Of a DNA stretch of 64,000 nt, positions 16,572 through 28,297 are shown piece by piece; the first letter of the stretch is position 1; every line of letters begins with the position of its first letter. The position numbers and the translations under genes are program-made. Source of the DNA: JARRKU01 sp963675565 (lineage in GTDB: Bacteria; Desulfobacterota; Desulfobacteria; Desulfobacterales; Desulfosarcinaceae); the NCBI GenBank assembly GCA_963675565.2, contig CAXXYD010000004.1:1054001-1118000 (forward strand), read 5' to 3'. The notes beneath the pieces were generated by a model. It saw nothing but the letters and a program-made list of their open reading frames with translations. It was not told where the DNA came from and searched no databases.

Positions 16572-18155
16572 TTAAAACTCCAACGGCGTGACCGTCTTGA
16601 CTGTTTTAAGCCCCCGCAGCTCCTCGACCACATCCGGCGGAATGGGCGTATCCGTACACAAAAAAATGATATTGCGCTCACCGCCTTCTTCCTGCCCCAC
16701 CTGCATCCGTCCGATATTGATCTTGTGTTTACCCAGGGTCGACCCGATCTCGCCGATGGATCCCGGAATATCGAGGTTGTAGATCAGGGCCATATGTCCC
16801 AGCGGAATCATTTCCAGCCGGAAGGTATTGATACGTACGACGCGCACGTCCGCTTTGCCGAAGACGGTGCCCGCCACCAGGCTTTCACCCTCGGTGGTCA
16901 CGAGCTTGACGCTGATCAATTGTGCATACTCCTCGTGGCTCCTGACGGTTGTCTCGGTCACCTTGATGCCCCTGTCGTTGGCGATCACATGGGCATTGAC
17001 GAAATTGACCAGGTCCTTGACCATATTGGTCAGCAGCCCTTTGAGCAGGGCGGTGGTCACCGGAGACAGATCAATGCCTTTGAAATCTCCATAATACTCC
17101 ACCACGACCTCTTTGGGCGCTCCGGTAATCAGCTGGCTTTGCAGCATCCCCACCATTTCAGCCAGTTTGATATAGGGGCCGACCTTCTCGAGGTCTTCAC
17201 CGGTCACCGAGGGCACATTGACCGCGTTGATAATGGTCCCCTGGGTCAGGTACTGAATAATCTGGTCGGCCACCATGACAGCCACGTTGGTCTGGGCCTC
17301 TTTGGTGGATGCTCCCAGATGGGGCGTGCAGATAAACTGGTCCATGGCCAGCAGCGGGTTGTCGCTGCTGGGCGGCTCGGTTTCAAAAACGTCCAGTGCC
17401 GCCTTGGCCACTTTGCCGGAAACAAGGGCATCATGCAGATCGGATTCATTCACGATGCCGCCGCGGGCACAGTTAATTAGCATTACGCCCTCTTTCATCT
17501 GGTCGAAGGCCGTCTTGTCGATGAGGTTAATGGTCGATTTCATCTTGGGCACGTGAATGGTGATGTAATCGGCCTGTGCGTAGAGTTCTTCCAGGGTGAC
17601 GGCCTCATATCCGTCATTTTCTATCTTTTCCGGGGTCACAAACGGGTCGTAGATAATCACGCGCATTTTCAATCCGCGGGCCCGGTCCGCGGAAATGGAG
17701 CCGATTTTACCGTAACCGATAATGCCCAGGGTTTTTTTATACACTTCACGGCCCTGCAACTTCTTTTTATCCCAACGGCCAGCTTTAAGGGATGCGGTTC
17801 CGGCAGGAATGTTGCGGGTCAGGGCCATCATCATAGCGATAGCGTGCTCGGCGGTGGTAATCACGTTGCCTGTGGGCGTGTTCATGACGACGATTCCGCG
17901 CTTGGTGGCGGCGGGAATATCCACGTTATCCAGGCCGATGCCGGCGCGGCCGACAACCTTCAGGTTCTTGGCGGCATCCAGCAAATCCTCGGTGACTTTG
18001 GTGGCACTTCGAATGACCAAGCCGTCGTACTGGCCAATAATTTCCTTCAACGCTTCAGGGGCGAGGCCCGTGTTGACATCCACCTCGATTCCATCCGCTT
18101 CCTGAAACATCTGAACTCCGACTTCACCCAAAACATCACTGACCAGTACCTTCAT
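16572..18155 (-). CDS. serA: D-3-phosphoglycerate dehydrogenase
   Basis: 527 residues, the long (type I) form. The N-terminal half is a D-isomer hydroxyacid dehydrogenase: Rossmann motif GIIGYGKIGS, catalytic Arg in NCARGGIVNE, and Glu/His in the DVFETEPP and CTPHLGAST segments. An intervening (ASB) domain follows, and the C terminus is an ACT domain (LDIPGSIGEIGSTLGKHKINIGRMQVG) for serine feedback. It catalyses the first step of serine synthesis. Confidence 0.96.
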   Translation of the reverse strand: MKVLVSDVLGEVGVQMFQEADGIEVDVNTGLAPEALKEIIGQYDGLVIRSATKVTEDLLDAAKNLKVVGRAGIGLDNVDIPAATKRGIVVMNTPTGNVITTAEHAIAMMMALTRNIPAGTASLKAGRWDKKKLQGREVYKKTLGIIGYGKIGSISADRARGLKMRVIIYDPFVTPEKIENDGYEAVTLEELYAQADYITIHVPKMKSTINLIDKTAFDQMKEGVMLINCARGGIVNESDLHDALVSGKVAKAALDVFETEPPSSDNPLLAMDQFICTPHLGASTKEAQTNVAVMVADQIIQYLTQGTIINAVNVPSVTGEDLEKVGPYIKLAEMVGMLQSQLITGAPKEVVVEYYGDFKGIDLSPVTTALLKGLLTNMVKDLVNFVNAHVIANDRGIKVTETTVRSHEEYAQLISVKLVTTEGESLVAGTVFGKADVRVVRINTFRLEMIPLGHMALIYNLDIPGSIGEIGSTLGKHKINIGRMQVGQEEGGERNIIFLCTDTPIPPDVVEELRGLKTVKTVTPLEF

Positions 18156-18719
18156 ATGTCTATCCCTTCATCAAAGTATTCAATAACGCCGGCTGGTGCC
18201 GGACGAAAGTTACAACCGAATGAATGCTGGAGCGCCGATATATTAGATAAAAAAAGTGGCACATTCAACCTAAAAGTCAGTGGGCCGGCATTTCGGTAAA
18301 GATAAAATTCCTTTGGAGTGTATCGTACCGGTTTTGGTCCAGCCAATATCAAAAACGCGGTCCAAAGCACAACAGTGGTTGGGGGCTGATCATAAATCAA
18401 AACAGACCGCAGACATCGTTTGATATTCGGGCTTCGGGTTTTGGATTTGCCGCAATGCTCTGATGAACGTGTCTTGATTAATTCCGGGCCCTCTGTTATG
18501 GCCACTGCCTAGCATAGCGTCCATCCAGAAACGGTATTTTGCGGCCCAGGCCTGCGTTATCGAGTTTTCGAAGTAATGGCGCAGCCATTCAGTGTCTTTC
18601 GACGCAGCCTTGCTACGCCGGCGGTTTCAAAAAAACCCTGCGGCCCTGGCCTGAACCATAATCAACCATTTCTGGACGGATACGGGTGCCCGGCAAGACA
18701 CCGACGGACGAGGATAGCC
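18156..18719. other. Intergenic region between divergent serA and an acyl-CoA synthetase gene
   Basis: 564 bases without a convincing gene. It must hold the serA promoter (left) and the promoter of the acyl-CoA synthetase gene (right), but no consensus promoter could be assigned. It contains one long copy of the dispersed repeat described at 18339-18448. Confidence 0.7.
18339..18448 (+). repeat. Dispersed intergenic repeat, longest copy
   Basis: The core GGGGGCTGATCATAAATC, then AGACCGCAGACATCGTTTGA and TTCGGGTTTTGGATTT, recurs in diverged form at 48041-48109 (plus) and 23580-23675 (minus), with a partial copy at 9041-9090. All copies lie between genes. Confidence 0.65.
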
Positions 18720-20297
18720 ATGATTATTACAGAAATATTGGCACGCAACGCGCGCATGTTCGGCAACCAAACGGCTTTGATCGAACGCGAACCGGCCATC
18801 GGAAAACGGCTGACCCTCACATGGTCGTCTTTCGACCAGCAGGCCAACCAGATGGCTCAGGCGCTAATCGCCATGCGGGTGGGCAAAGGTGACCGGGTTG
18901 TTCATTTAATGACCAACTGTATTGAATGGCTGCCCATCTACTTCGGTATTCTGCGCACCGGTGCATGGGCCGTTCCGCTCAATTTCCGGTTCGAATCACC
19001 CACCCTTAAACGCTGTACCGAGCTGTCCGAAGCCAAAGTCATGATATTCGGACCCGAATTTGTTGAACGCATCAATCGAATCAAGGCTGAGTTGGACCAC
19101 ACCGTTGAGCACTATATTTTTGTCGGCCCGCGAGACCGGCAACCCGATTACGCCTTATGTTATACGGAACTCATTGCCGGCTACCCGGCAAAGGACCCGA
19201 AGATTGACATTCAAATCACTGATGAGGCCGCACTGTACTTTACTTCAGGCACCACGGGTGCTCCCAAGGCTGCCTTGTTGACCCACCGCAACCTTGAATC
19301 GGCCTGCATCACGGAAAACCACCATCATCGCCAAACCCATGACGACAATTTTCTGTGCATTCCGCCATTGTACCATACCGGCGCCAAAATGCACTGGTTC
19401 GGCAATTTTATTGCAGGCGCCAAATCTGTCATTCTCAAGGGTATCGAACCCCGCTGGATTCTCGAGGCCATTTCGGAAGAAAAAGTGACCATCGTATGGT
19501 TGCTGGTCCCCTGGGCACTGGACATTCTTTTTGCCATTGAAAGCGGGGAAGTCAAACTTAAAGACTATACCCTTGATCAATGGCGCCTGATGCACATCGG
19601 TGCACAACCCGTTCCCCCCAGCCTGGTGAAAGAGTGGCAGAAAATATTCCCGAACCATCAATACGATACCAACTACGGCCTCACCGAATCCACCGGCCCC
19701 GGATGTGTGCACCTGGGCCTGGAAAACAATCATAAGGTGGGCGCCATCGGGGTGCCGGGATTCGACTGGGAATTCCAGGTTGTGGATGACGAACAAAACC
19801 CGGTACCGGAGGGCGTGCCAGGGGAGCTCATCGTCAAAGGGCCCGGCGTCATGCAGGCCTATTATAAAAATCCTGAAGCCACCGCCGAAACGATTAAGGA
19901 CGGCTGGCTATTCACGGGCGATATCGCCAAAATTGACAGAGACGGTTTTATCTGGCTGGTGGACCGCAAAAAAGATGTCATCATCACCGGCGGGGAAAAT
20001 GTCTATCCGGTAGAAATTGAAGACTTTCTGCAGAACCACCACGGCATCCAGGACGTCGCCGTTATCGGGCTGCCCAGCTTGCGCCTGGGCGAAATAGCGA
20101 CCGCCATCATTAAAATCAAACCAGGCCATGAACTGACCAAAGAAGCTGTCAAGGCCTATTGCGAACCCTTGCCAAGGTACAAACGGCCGCGAAAAATATT
20201 TTTTGACGATGTCCCGCGCAACCCCACCGGCAAGATCGAAAAGCCCAAACTGCGTGAAAAGTATGCCGGGTCGAAGGAAAGCTTCCAGGTCGAATAG
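18720..20297 (+). CDS. Acyl-CoA synthetase (AMP-forming), ANL superfamily
   Basis: 525-residue AMP-binding enzyme that activates a carboxylic acid as acyl-AMP, then as CoA thioester. The P-loop-like motif is YFTSGTTGAPKAALLTHRN, the A5 motif is TNYGLTESTG, A7 is GWLFTGDIA, A8 is DRKKDVIITGGENVYP, and the catalytic Lys lies in PTGKIEKPKL. The substrate cannot be told; medium- or long-chain fatty acids are likely. A longer open frame starts at 18576, but the ATG at 18720 gives the family N terminus. It ends shortly before a bidirectional terminator. Confidence 0.9.
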   Translation: MIITEILARNARMFGNQTALIEREPAIGKRLTLTWSSFDQQANQMAQALIAMRVGKGDRVVHLMTNCIEWLPIYFGILRTGAWAVPLNFRFESPTLKRCTELSEAKVMIFGPEFVERINRIKAELDHTVEHYIFVGPRDRQPDYALCYTELIAGYPAKDPKIDIQITDEAALYFTSGTTGAPKAALLTHRNLESACITENHHHRQTHDDNFLCIPPLYHTGAKMHWFGNFIAGAKSVILKGIEPRWILEAISEEKVTIVWLLVPWALDILFAIESGEVKLKDYTLDQWRLMHIGAQPVPPSLVKEWQKIFPNHQYDTNYGLTESTGPGCVHLGLENNHKVGAIGVPGFDWEFQVVDDEQNPVPEGVPGELIVKGPGVMQAYYKNPEATAETIKDGWLFTGDIAKIDRDGFIWLVDRKKDVIITGGENVYPVEIEDFLQNHHGIQDVAVIGLPSLRLGEIATAIIKIKPGHELTKEAVKAYCEPLPRYKRPRKIFFDDVPRNPTGKIEKPKLREKYAGSKESFQVE

Positions 20298-20363
20298 GGG
20301 GGCTTTGCTCTGGGGACCTTGGAGGCAGACCTCGTGACCTCGGGGACGACCCCGATAATACAA

Positions 20364-20399
20364 AAAAACCCGCCGCAAGGGTTATTGCGGCGGGTTTTT
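20364..20399. terminator. Bidirectional terminator between acyl-CoA synthetase and dnaK genes
   Basis: A 15-bp stem (AAAAACCCGCCGCAA, 20364-20378, with 20385-20399) around a 6-base loop, with A-run and T-run on either side. It serves the convergent genes on both strands. Confidence 0.92.
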
Positions 20400-20423
20400 C
20401 TATTCGTTCTGCCGGAGTAAAGG

Positions 20424-22349
20424 CTATTTCTTGTCTTGCTCTTTAACCTCTTCGAAATCGGCATCCACCACGTCGTCATCCGCGTTGGCACCGGCTGCTT
20501 CCTGACCTCCGGCATCGCCTCCCGGGGCACCCTGGCCGCCCTGTTCGGTTTGCTTGTACATGGCTTCCGCCAGTTTGTGGGACGCCTGGGTCAGGGCTTC
20601 ACTCTTGGCCCTGATTTGAGCGACATCCTCAGCCTCGAGCACGCCTTTGAGATCCGCCATAGCCGATTCAACATTGCTGCGGGTAGCGGCATCCACCTTC
20701 TCCCCCAGGTCCTTGAGCGATTTCTCGGTGGCATAAATCAGGCTGTCGGCATGGTTGCGGGCATCAATGAGTTCTTTTTTCTTCTTGTCCTCTTCCGCAT
20801 GCAGTTCGGCATCTTTGATCGCCGAATCGATCTCCTCCTTGGTCAGGCCGCTGGAGGCCGTAATCTGAATGGATTGTTCCTTGCCGGTGGCGGTATCTTT
20901 GGCCGAAACCTTGACAATGCCATTGGCGTCGATGTCGAATGTCACCTCGATCTGGGGTATGCCGCGGGGCGCGGGCGGTATGCCCACCAATTCGAAACGC
21001 CCCAGCGTCCGGTTGCTGGCGGCCATTTCACGCTCTCCCTGAAGCACATGGATCGATACCGCAGGCTGATTGTCGGCTGCCGTTGAAAACACCTGACTTT
21101 TGCGTGTGGGAATGGTGGTATTCTTTTCGATCAACCGGGTCATGACACCACCGAGGGTCTCGATTCCCAAAGAGAGCGGGGTCACATCGAGCAGCAGCAC
21201 ATCCTTGACATCGCCTCGGAGCACACCGCCTTGAATGGCGGCGCCGATGGCCACGACCTCGTCCGGATTAACGCTGCGATTGGGTTCCTTGCCGAAGATT
21301 TTTTTAACGCGCTCCTGAACGGCCGGCATACGTGTCATGCCGCCGACCAGAATGACTTCATTAATGTCGCTGGGGCTGAGTCCGGCATCTTTGAGCGCTG
21401 TGCGGCAGGGCCCCTCAAGGTTGTCCAGCAGGTCTCCCACCAGAGATTCGAGTTTGGCCCGTGAAATCTTGATGTTCAGATGTTTGGGCCCGCTGGCGTC
21501 AGCCGTGATAAACGGCAGGTTCACATCGGTTTCCATGGCTGTGGAAAGCTCCATTTTGGCTTTCTCGGCAGCCTCTTTCAACCGCTGCAGAGCCATTTTA
21601 TCTTTGCGAAGATCAATGCCCTGGTCCTTTTGGAACTCGCTGGCCAGGTAATCAATCAGGCGAAGGTCGAAATCCTCGCCGCCAAGGTGCGTATCGCCGT
21701 TGGTGGACTTGACTTCAAACACCCCTTCTCCGATTTCCAGTATGGAGACGTCAAAAGTCCCGCCCCCCAGATCGAATACGGCAATTTTTTCTTCATGGCG
21801 CTTATCCAGGCCGTAGGCTAACGAGGCCGCGGTGGGCTCGTTGATGATCCGCAAAACATTGAGGCCCGCGATCTTTCCGGCATCCTTGGTGGACTGTCGC
21901 TGGCTGTCGTTAAAGTAGGCCGGCACCGTAATAACGGCATCCGTGACGGGTTCCCCCAGATAATCCTCTGCATATTTCTTTATGAATGCCAGTATGAAAG
22001 ACGAAACTTCAGCAGGGCTGTGCGATTTGTCCCGCATGTTGATGCGCACGTCACCGTTGTCCGCACGTTCGATTTTATAAGGCAGGATTTTGATGTCATC
22101 CTGGACGATTTTGGAATCGAATTTCCTGCCGATCAACCGTTTTACACCAAAGACCGTGTATTCCGGGTTGGTAATGGCCTGGCGTTTTGCCGTTTGCCCT
22201 ACCAGCCGCTCTCCGCTTTCAGACACCGCTACGACGGAAGGGGTGGTGCGCCCGCCGTCAGAATTGGTAATCACTTTAGCGTCCCCGCCATCCATGACCG
22301 CCACACATGAATTGGTGGTTCCTAAGTCAATCCCGATAATCTTACCCAT
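20424..22349 (-). CDS. dnaK: Chaperone protein DnaK (Hsp70)
   Basis: 641 residues. The ATPase domain starts IGIDLGTTNSCVAVMDGG and includes the DLGGGTFDVSI and VILVGGMTRMP phosphate motifs. The substrate-binding domain (about 390-510) starts after LLLDVTPLSLGIETLGG, and a helical lid with a disordered, acidic tail ends EEVKEQDKK. It folds nascent and stress-damaged proteins with GrpE, encoded immediately upstream. GGAGGAGAAC precedes the ATG. dnaJ is not in the window. Confidence 0.98.
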   Translation of the reverse strand: MGKIIGIDLGTTNSCVAVMDGGDAKVITNSDGGRTTPSVVAVSESGERLVGQTAKRQAITNPEYTVFGVKRLIGRKFDSKIVQDDIKILPYKIERADNGDVRINMRDKSHSPAEVSSFILAFIKKYAEDYLGEPVTDAVITVPAYFNDSQRQSTKDAGKIAGLNVLRIINEPTAASLAYGLDKRHEEKIAVFDLGGGTFDVSILEIGEGVFEVKSTNGDTHLGGEDFDLRLIDYLASEFQKDQGIDLRKDKMALQRLKEAAEKAKMELSTAMETDVNLPFITADASGPKHLNIKISRAKLESLVGDLLDNLEGPCRTALKDAGLSPSDINEVILVGGMTRMPAVQERVKKIFGKEPNRSVNPDEVVAIGAAIQGGVLRGDVKDVLLLDVTPLSLGIETLGGVMTRLIEKNTTIPTRKSQVFSTAADNQPAVSIHVLQGEREMAASNRTLGRFELVGIPPAPRGIPQIEVTFDIDANGIVKVSAKDTATGKEQSIQITASSGLTKEEIDSAIKDAELHAEEDKKKKELIDARNHADSLIYATEKSLKDLGEKVDAATRSNVESAMADLKGVLEAEDVAQIRAKSEALTQASHKLAEAMYKQTEQGGQGAPGGDAGGQEAAGANADDDVVDADFEEVKEQDKK

Positions 22350-22482
22350 GTGTTCTCCTCCTTGGAATTACGACCTGTGGGTTGTATGGGTCGTCAAAAT
22401 TACACCTAATATTTCCATAACTGACTAAACGTATTTTTTTCTGGCAATGGCTGATGCCTATTGGAATCATGGACGAAATCCG

Positions 22483-23097
22483 CTATGCATCGCTATCCGC
22501 GGCCTTGGCTTTTGAAACGACCACCATGGCCGGGCGGATCAACCGGTCATGCATGGTATAACCTTTCTGCATTTCCCTGACCACCGTATTGGGCGGCTGG
22601 TCATCGACCGTTTCCTGCATCATCGCCTGGTGGTAGTTGGGGTCGAAGGGGCTTCCCAATGATTCGACCGGCTTGACGTTTTGCCGCTCCAGGATCTTGA
22701 GCACCTCGCTCAGCGTCAATTCAATCCCCTGCAGCAGCGGGTCCTCCGCGCTGCGATCGGATGCGGATTCAATGGCACGCTCCAAATTGTCCACCACGGT
22801 CAACAATTCAATGACAAACTTCTCATTGGCATACTTGACCATCTCCCGCATTTCCCGGGAAGTGCGTTTTTTGTAGTTGTCAAATTCAGCAGAGAGACGC
22901 AAAAGACGATCGTAATGCTCCTGGGCCTTGCTTTCAGCGGTTTCAAGTCTGGCCTCCGGGTCATCTTCCTGCAGGTCTTCACCTTTTTCATCACTTGACG
23001 CTTGGGAATCCTGCAGGTTGCCATCTGTCGGTGCCGCTTCTTCAGATTCGACCTGGCCGTTATCATCCTGAATCTCAACTTGAAACTTATCGCTCAT
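22483..23097 (-). CDS. grpE: Nucleotide exchange factor GrpE
   Basis: About 204 residues. An acidic, low-complexity N terminus (about 60 residues) is followed by the long dimerisation helix (RLLRLSAEFDNYKKRTSREM) and the beta wing (SLGSPFDPNYHQAM... MQKGYTMHDRLIRPAMVVV). It releases ADP from DnaK. AGGAG sits only 2 bases from an upstream ATG (23106) and 11 bases from the ATG at 23097; I prefer 23097. I saw no CIRCE element or hrcA gene upstream. Confidence 0.94.
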   Translation of the reverse strand: MSDKFQVEIQDDNGQVESEEAAPTDGNLQDSQASSDEKGEDLQEDDPEARLETAESKAQEHYDRLLRLSAEFDNYKKRTSREMREMVKYANEKFVIELLTVVDNLERAIESASDRSAEDPLLQGIELTLSEVLKILERQNVKPVESLGSPFDPNYHQAMMQETVDDQPPNTVVREMQKGYTMHDRLIRPAMVVVSKAKAADSDA

Positions 23098-23244
23098 TCC
23101 CGGCATTACTCCTGAATAAATTGTATATATTTAGGAATGGTTCTTATTAGCTAATATATTTAGTAATTCGAACCCCTGAAAAAATCGATATGAAAATAAG
23201 ACGGCTTGCAATGATGTCAAGGCGGGCAAAGGGCGGGATTTACA

Positions 23245-23504
23245 GAGTTGGTTGTGCACCCTCCATCGAGTCGGCCGCTGCCGATCGGCTTTCGCTTTGA
23301 CCGGGATCGATCCGCGACACAGACCGCATCACTTATCGCTGCTTCCTTCCGGACCTGACGAGGTTCGCGACCGTCTGTTGCGCGGCGGCCGGTCTGCAAA
23401 GCCAAAAGGCATTGGCATAACCCTAAGGAGGGAATTCGGTCCCGCATAAAGCGGATTTCGGGTACAGGGCACCGCTAGCTCCCCACCTAGCACAACCAGC
23501 TGGC
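23245..23504 (-). ncRNA. ffs: Signal recognition particle RNA, large bacterial type
   Basis: The minus strand carries the universal SRP domain IV motif AGGTCCGGAAGGAAGCAGC (23338-23356), enclosed by a long stem whose outer pairs are GCTTTGCAGACCGG and CCGGTCAAAGC. Upstream of it is an Alu-type domain (GGTGGGGAGCTAGCGGTGCC, about 23470-23489), as in the Bacillus-type RNA. The 5' and 3' ends pair (AGCTGGTTGTGC with GCACAACCAACT), closing an RNA of about 260 nucleotides. Ends are approximate. It binds Ffh and targets membrane proteins. Confidence 0.88.
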
Positions 23505-23579
23505 CATTATAGAGATGGCTGCCGTCAATTTCAAGGAGAAAAGGCAATTATCAGCAGTTCCCGACGAAAGCCTCCCATT

Positions 23580-23675
23580 AAATCCAAAACCCAAATAATG
23601 TCTTCGGTCTATTTATGATCAGGCCCCCCACCGGTTTTGATATTTGGTTTTTGAGATTTGATATTACAAGGGATC
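23580..23675 (-). repeat. Dispersed intergenic repeat, minus-strand copy
   Basis: Read on the minus strand, CCAAATATCAAAACCGG, then GGGGGCCTGATCATAAATAG and ACCGAAGACATTATTTGGG, followed by TTTTGGATT, aligns with the copies at 18339-18448 and 48041-48109. The rest of the gap from 23107 to 23795, apart from the SRP RNA, shows nothing else I can name. Confidence 0.65.
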
Positions 23676-23795
23676 TTCATCTTCACCGGGAATTGCGGGG
23701 TATTTGTTGCACGCCTTGACAAGCCAAACCACCTGCCGTAAAAGCGATTAAGGATGTAATACTTTAATAATAATAACAAAAAGGCAGACCTCCCC

Positions 23796-25253
23796 ATGAT
23801 GAACCGCGTCTCCGTTTACCCTTGGGACACGATTACCAGTATAGTCGCAAATACCGTCGAACGATATGCCATGTTCGGGGAAAGGGATAAGGTTCTCGTG
23901 GCGGTCTCCGGCGGACCCGACTCGGTAGCCCTTTTGCACATCCTTGAAACCCTGGCGCCTTTTTACGACCTACAATTGACGGTGGCCCACCTCAACCATG
24001 GCTTGAGGCCCCGATCCTCCGACAGGGAGGCGCGCTTTGTAGTCCGGCTGGCCCGGCGGCTGGGCATAAAATGTTTGACCCGGAAAATAGATATCGGTCC
24101 CGGCCCGGGCTCTCTGGAAGAACGCGCCCGCAATAGGCGATACGATTTTTTGAACCGGACGGCGGATGCGCACGGCTGCAACAAAATCGCCCTGGGCCAC
24201 CAGGCCAATGACAATGCGGAGGCTGTACTCATGCATTTGCTTCGCGGCAGCGGGATTCGGGGCCTGGCCGGCATTCCGCCGGTCAGGGGACCGCGCATCG
24301 TCCGGCCGCTCATTCATCTGCAGCGCACCGAGGTCCTGGCCTATCTGAACGAAAGATCCATCGACTATGTCCAGGATGAATCCAACCAGGATCTCTCTTT
24401 TGCGCGCAACCGCATTCGCCACGAACTGATCCCGCTACTTGAACAGCAATACAATCCCAACATCGTGGCGACACTGCACCGAACGGCGGATCTGTGCCAT
24501 GAAGAGGAATCGTGGCTCCAGAATATGTTAGAACCCATGGTCAGAAGAGCGATTGCCCAAAAATCCGACACGATCCTCTTACTCGGCATCGATGATTTGC
24601 AGAACGCCCCGCTTGGCCTTCAGCGTCGGACCATCCGGGATGCACTGCGCGCCTGGAGGGGACATCTACGGCGCATCACGGCGGCGCATATCGATGCGGT
24701 GGCCAACCTTCTGCCGCCCCGGAGCATGGGAAAACGCCTGAGCCTGCCCGGTCGGATCACTGTCCAACGAACCGCCGGTCATCTCTGCTTTGAAACCGGT
24801 GCCACCCGCGGCACATCGCCAAAAGAACAACGACCGGGATTTTGCCACATGGTCCGCTCCCCGGACGATCTGCCGGCGGTGTTCAACGTTCCGCACGGCA
24901 AGGTTCAACTGACATGGGACCGGCGCATGCCGAGTGACCCGAATCCATGGTCCAACGGGTGCACTGATGCCGCCTGGTTTGATCTGGACCGGCTCTGTTT
25001 TCCGCTGACGGTTCGCAGTGTGATGCCCGGGGACAGGTTGACCCCTTTCGGCATGGGCGGGTCCCAAAAACTCAAAAAGCTCCTCATCGACCGGAAAATC
25101 CCGCGAGCCGAACGAGATCAGGTACCTATATTACTAAGCGCCCGTAACATTATCTGGGTCGCCGGCATCCGGCGCAGCGCTACGGCCCCGGTCACAACGA
25201 ATACAAACCGGACTTTGACCATCCGGATGCACGCTTCGGCTGTAACCGGTTGA
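23796..25253 (+). CDS. tilS: tRNA(Ile)-lysidine synthase
   Basis: 485 residues. The PP-loop ATP pyrophosphatase motif VAVSGGPDSVAL near residue 38 and HLNHGLRPRSSDREARFV mark the N-terminal catalytic domain; a TilS substrate-binding region and the C-terminal domain (RSVMPGDRLTPFGMGGSQKLKKLLIDRKIPRAERD) follow. It converts cytidine 34 of the AUA-reading tRNA-Ile to lysidine and is normally essential. It opens the common tilS-ftsH-folP gene group. Confidence 0.95.
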   Translation: MMNRVSVYPWDTITSIVANTVERYAMFGERDKVLVAVSGGPDSVALLHILETLAPFYDLQLTVAHLNHGLRPRSSDREARFVVRLARRLGIKCLTRKIDIGPGPGSLEERARNRRYDFLNRTADAHGCNKIALGHQANDNAEAVLMHLLRGSGIRGLAGIPPVRGPRIVRPLIHLQRTEVLAYLNERSIDYVQDESNQDLSFARNRIRHELIPLLEQQYNPNIVATLHRTADLCHEEESWLQNMLEPMVRRAIAQKSDTILLLGIDDLQNAPLGLQRRTIRDALRAWRGHLRRITAAHIDAVANLLPPRSMGKRLSLPGRITVQRTAGHLCFETGATRGTSPKEQRPGFCHMVRSPDDLPAVFNVPHGKVQLTWDRRMPSDPNPWSNGCTDAAWFDLDRLCFPLTVRSVMPGDRLTPFGMGGSQKLKKLLIDRKIPRAERDQVPILLSARNIIWVAGIRRSATAPVTTNTNRTLTIRMHASAVTG

Positions 25254-25442
25254 AACATTTTTGAAAGTTTCCCCGACCGATCAATCAGGCCGCCCGATGG
25301 CCATGCCACAGGCACGCCGAATGCAGCAAGACCATACGGGAATCGCCCAAAACATGGGTTAAAACTTGCGCAATCCGCCAATCCGCATTATGGTATACGT
25401 CGTCTGAGACCAAGGCGTGAAAAAAACAAGGAGGTATTTTCT

Positions 25443-27329
<1,887 letters not shown>

Positions 27330-27383
27330 ACCGGCCCGCTGTGGAAAACCAGTTGCAGGCAGACCGATAGAAGCAAAGCAGAG

Positions 27384-28250
27384 ATGACCGAATACAGGTT
27401 AAGATGGCCCGGGCATGAATTGGTGCTGGGTACCCGTACTGCCATTATGGGAATCGTCAACGTCACACCGGATTCATTCTCCGACGGCGGCCGGTTCCAT
27501 ACCCCTGATGCAGCCGTCGAACAAGGTCGGCGACTGGCACAGGCCGGCGCCGACATTATTGATATCGGCGGTGAATCCACACGCCCTTTTGCCGATCCGG
27601 TAACGGAAAAAGTAGAACGCGAACGCGTCATTCCGGTCATCGAAGCCCTGGCCGCCCAGCTTGACATTCCCATCTCCATAGACACCACCAAAGCGGCCGT
27701 TGCAGCGGCAGCCCTTGCCGCAGGGGCATCTATTATTAACGATATCAGCGCATTGCGAATGGACAGGGAGCTATGCGCCGTTGCTGCACGCGCCCAAGTC
27801 CCCGTTATCGTCATGCATATGAAAGGAACACCGGGAAACATGCAGCTCAACCCGGTCTATGACGATGTAGTGGCCGAGGTCCGTCAATTTTTATCCGACA
27901 CCATTGACCATGCCGTTGACCGGGGCATACGCCGTCACAACCTGATCATCGACCCGGGAATTGGTTTTGGAAAAACCGGCCATCACAATCTTCTTCTTTT
28001 GAAACACCTGAAAAAGTTTGAGACGCTCGGCGTTCCCATTTTGGTGGGCACATCACGGAAACGGTTTATCCGCAACATCGTCAAAACACCCCCCCAGGAA
28101 GATATTGCCCCCGATCGACCTGAAGTGGAGAGCGGCACCCAGGCATCGATGGCCGCGGCCATCATCAACGGCGCCCATATCGTCCGCGTGCACGATGTAG
28201 CCAACACGCGGGCCATGGTGGATGTGCTCGATGCCATACGCCTGGCGTAG
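27384..28250 (+). CDS. folP: Dihydropteroate synthase
   Basis: 288-residue TIM-barrel enzyme that joins p-aminobenzoate to dihydropterin pyrophosphate. Both signatures are present: IMGIVNVTPDSFSDGGRF near the N terminus and DIIDIGGESTRPF. Further motifs are INDISALR, the DPGIGFGKTGHHN loop and the terminal RVHDV. It follows ftsH by 54 bases. Confidence 0.96.
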   Translation: MTEYRLRWPGHELVLGTRTAIMGIVNVTPDSFSDGGRFHTPDAAVEQGRRLAQAGADIIDIGGESTRPFADPVTEKVERERVIPVIEALAAQLDIPISIDTTKAAVAAAALAAGASIINDISALRMDRELCAVAARAQVPVIVMHMKGTPGNMQLNPVYDDVVAEVRQFLSDTIDHAVDRGIRRHNLIIDPGIGFGKTGHHNLLLLKHLKKFETLGVPILVGTSRKRFIRNIVKTPPQEDIAPDRPEVESGTQASMAAAIINGAHIVRVHDVANTRAMVDVLDAIRLA

Positions 28251-28297
28251 CTGGCTGTGTTCTGAAATTCATCAATAGCAAAAGAGACGATACAACA

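Noticed and set aside
23107..23200. CIRCE or heat-shock promoter upstream of grpE
   Set aside because: I looked for the TTAGCACTC-N9-GAGTGCTAA inverted repeat and did not see it; no other clear heat-shock element was assigned.
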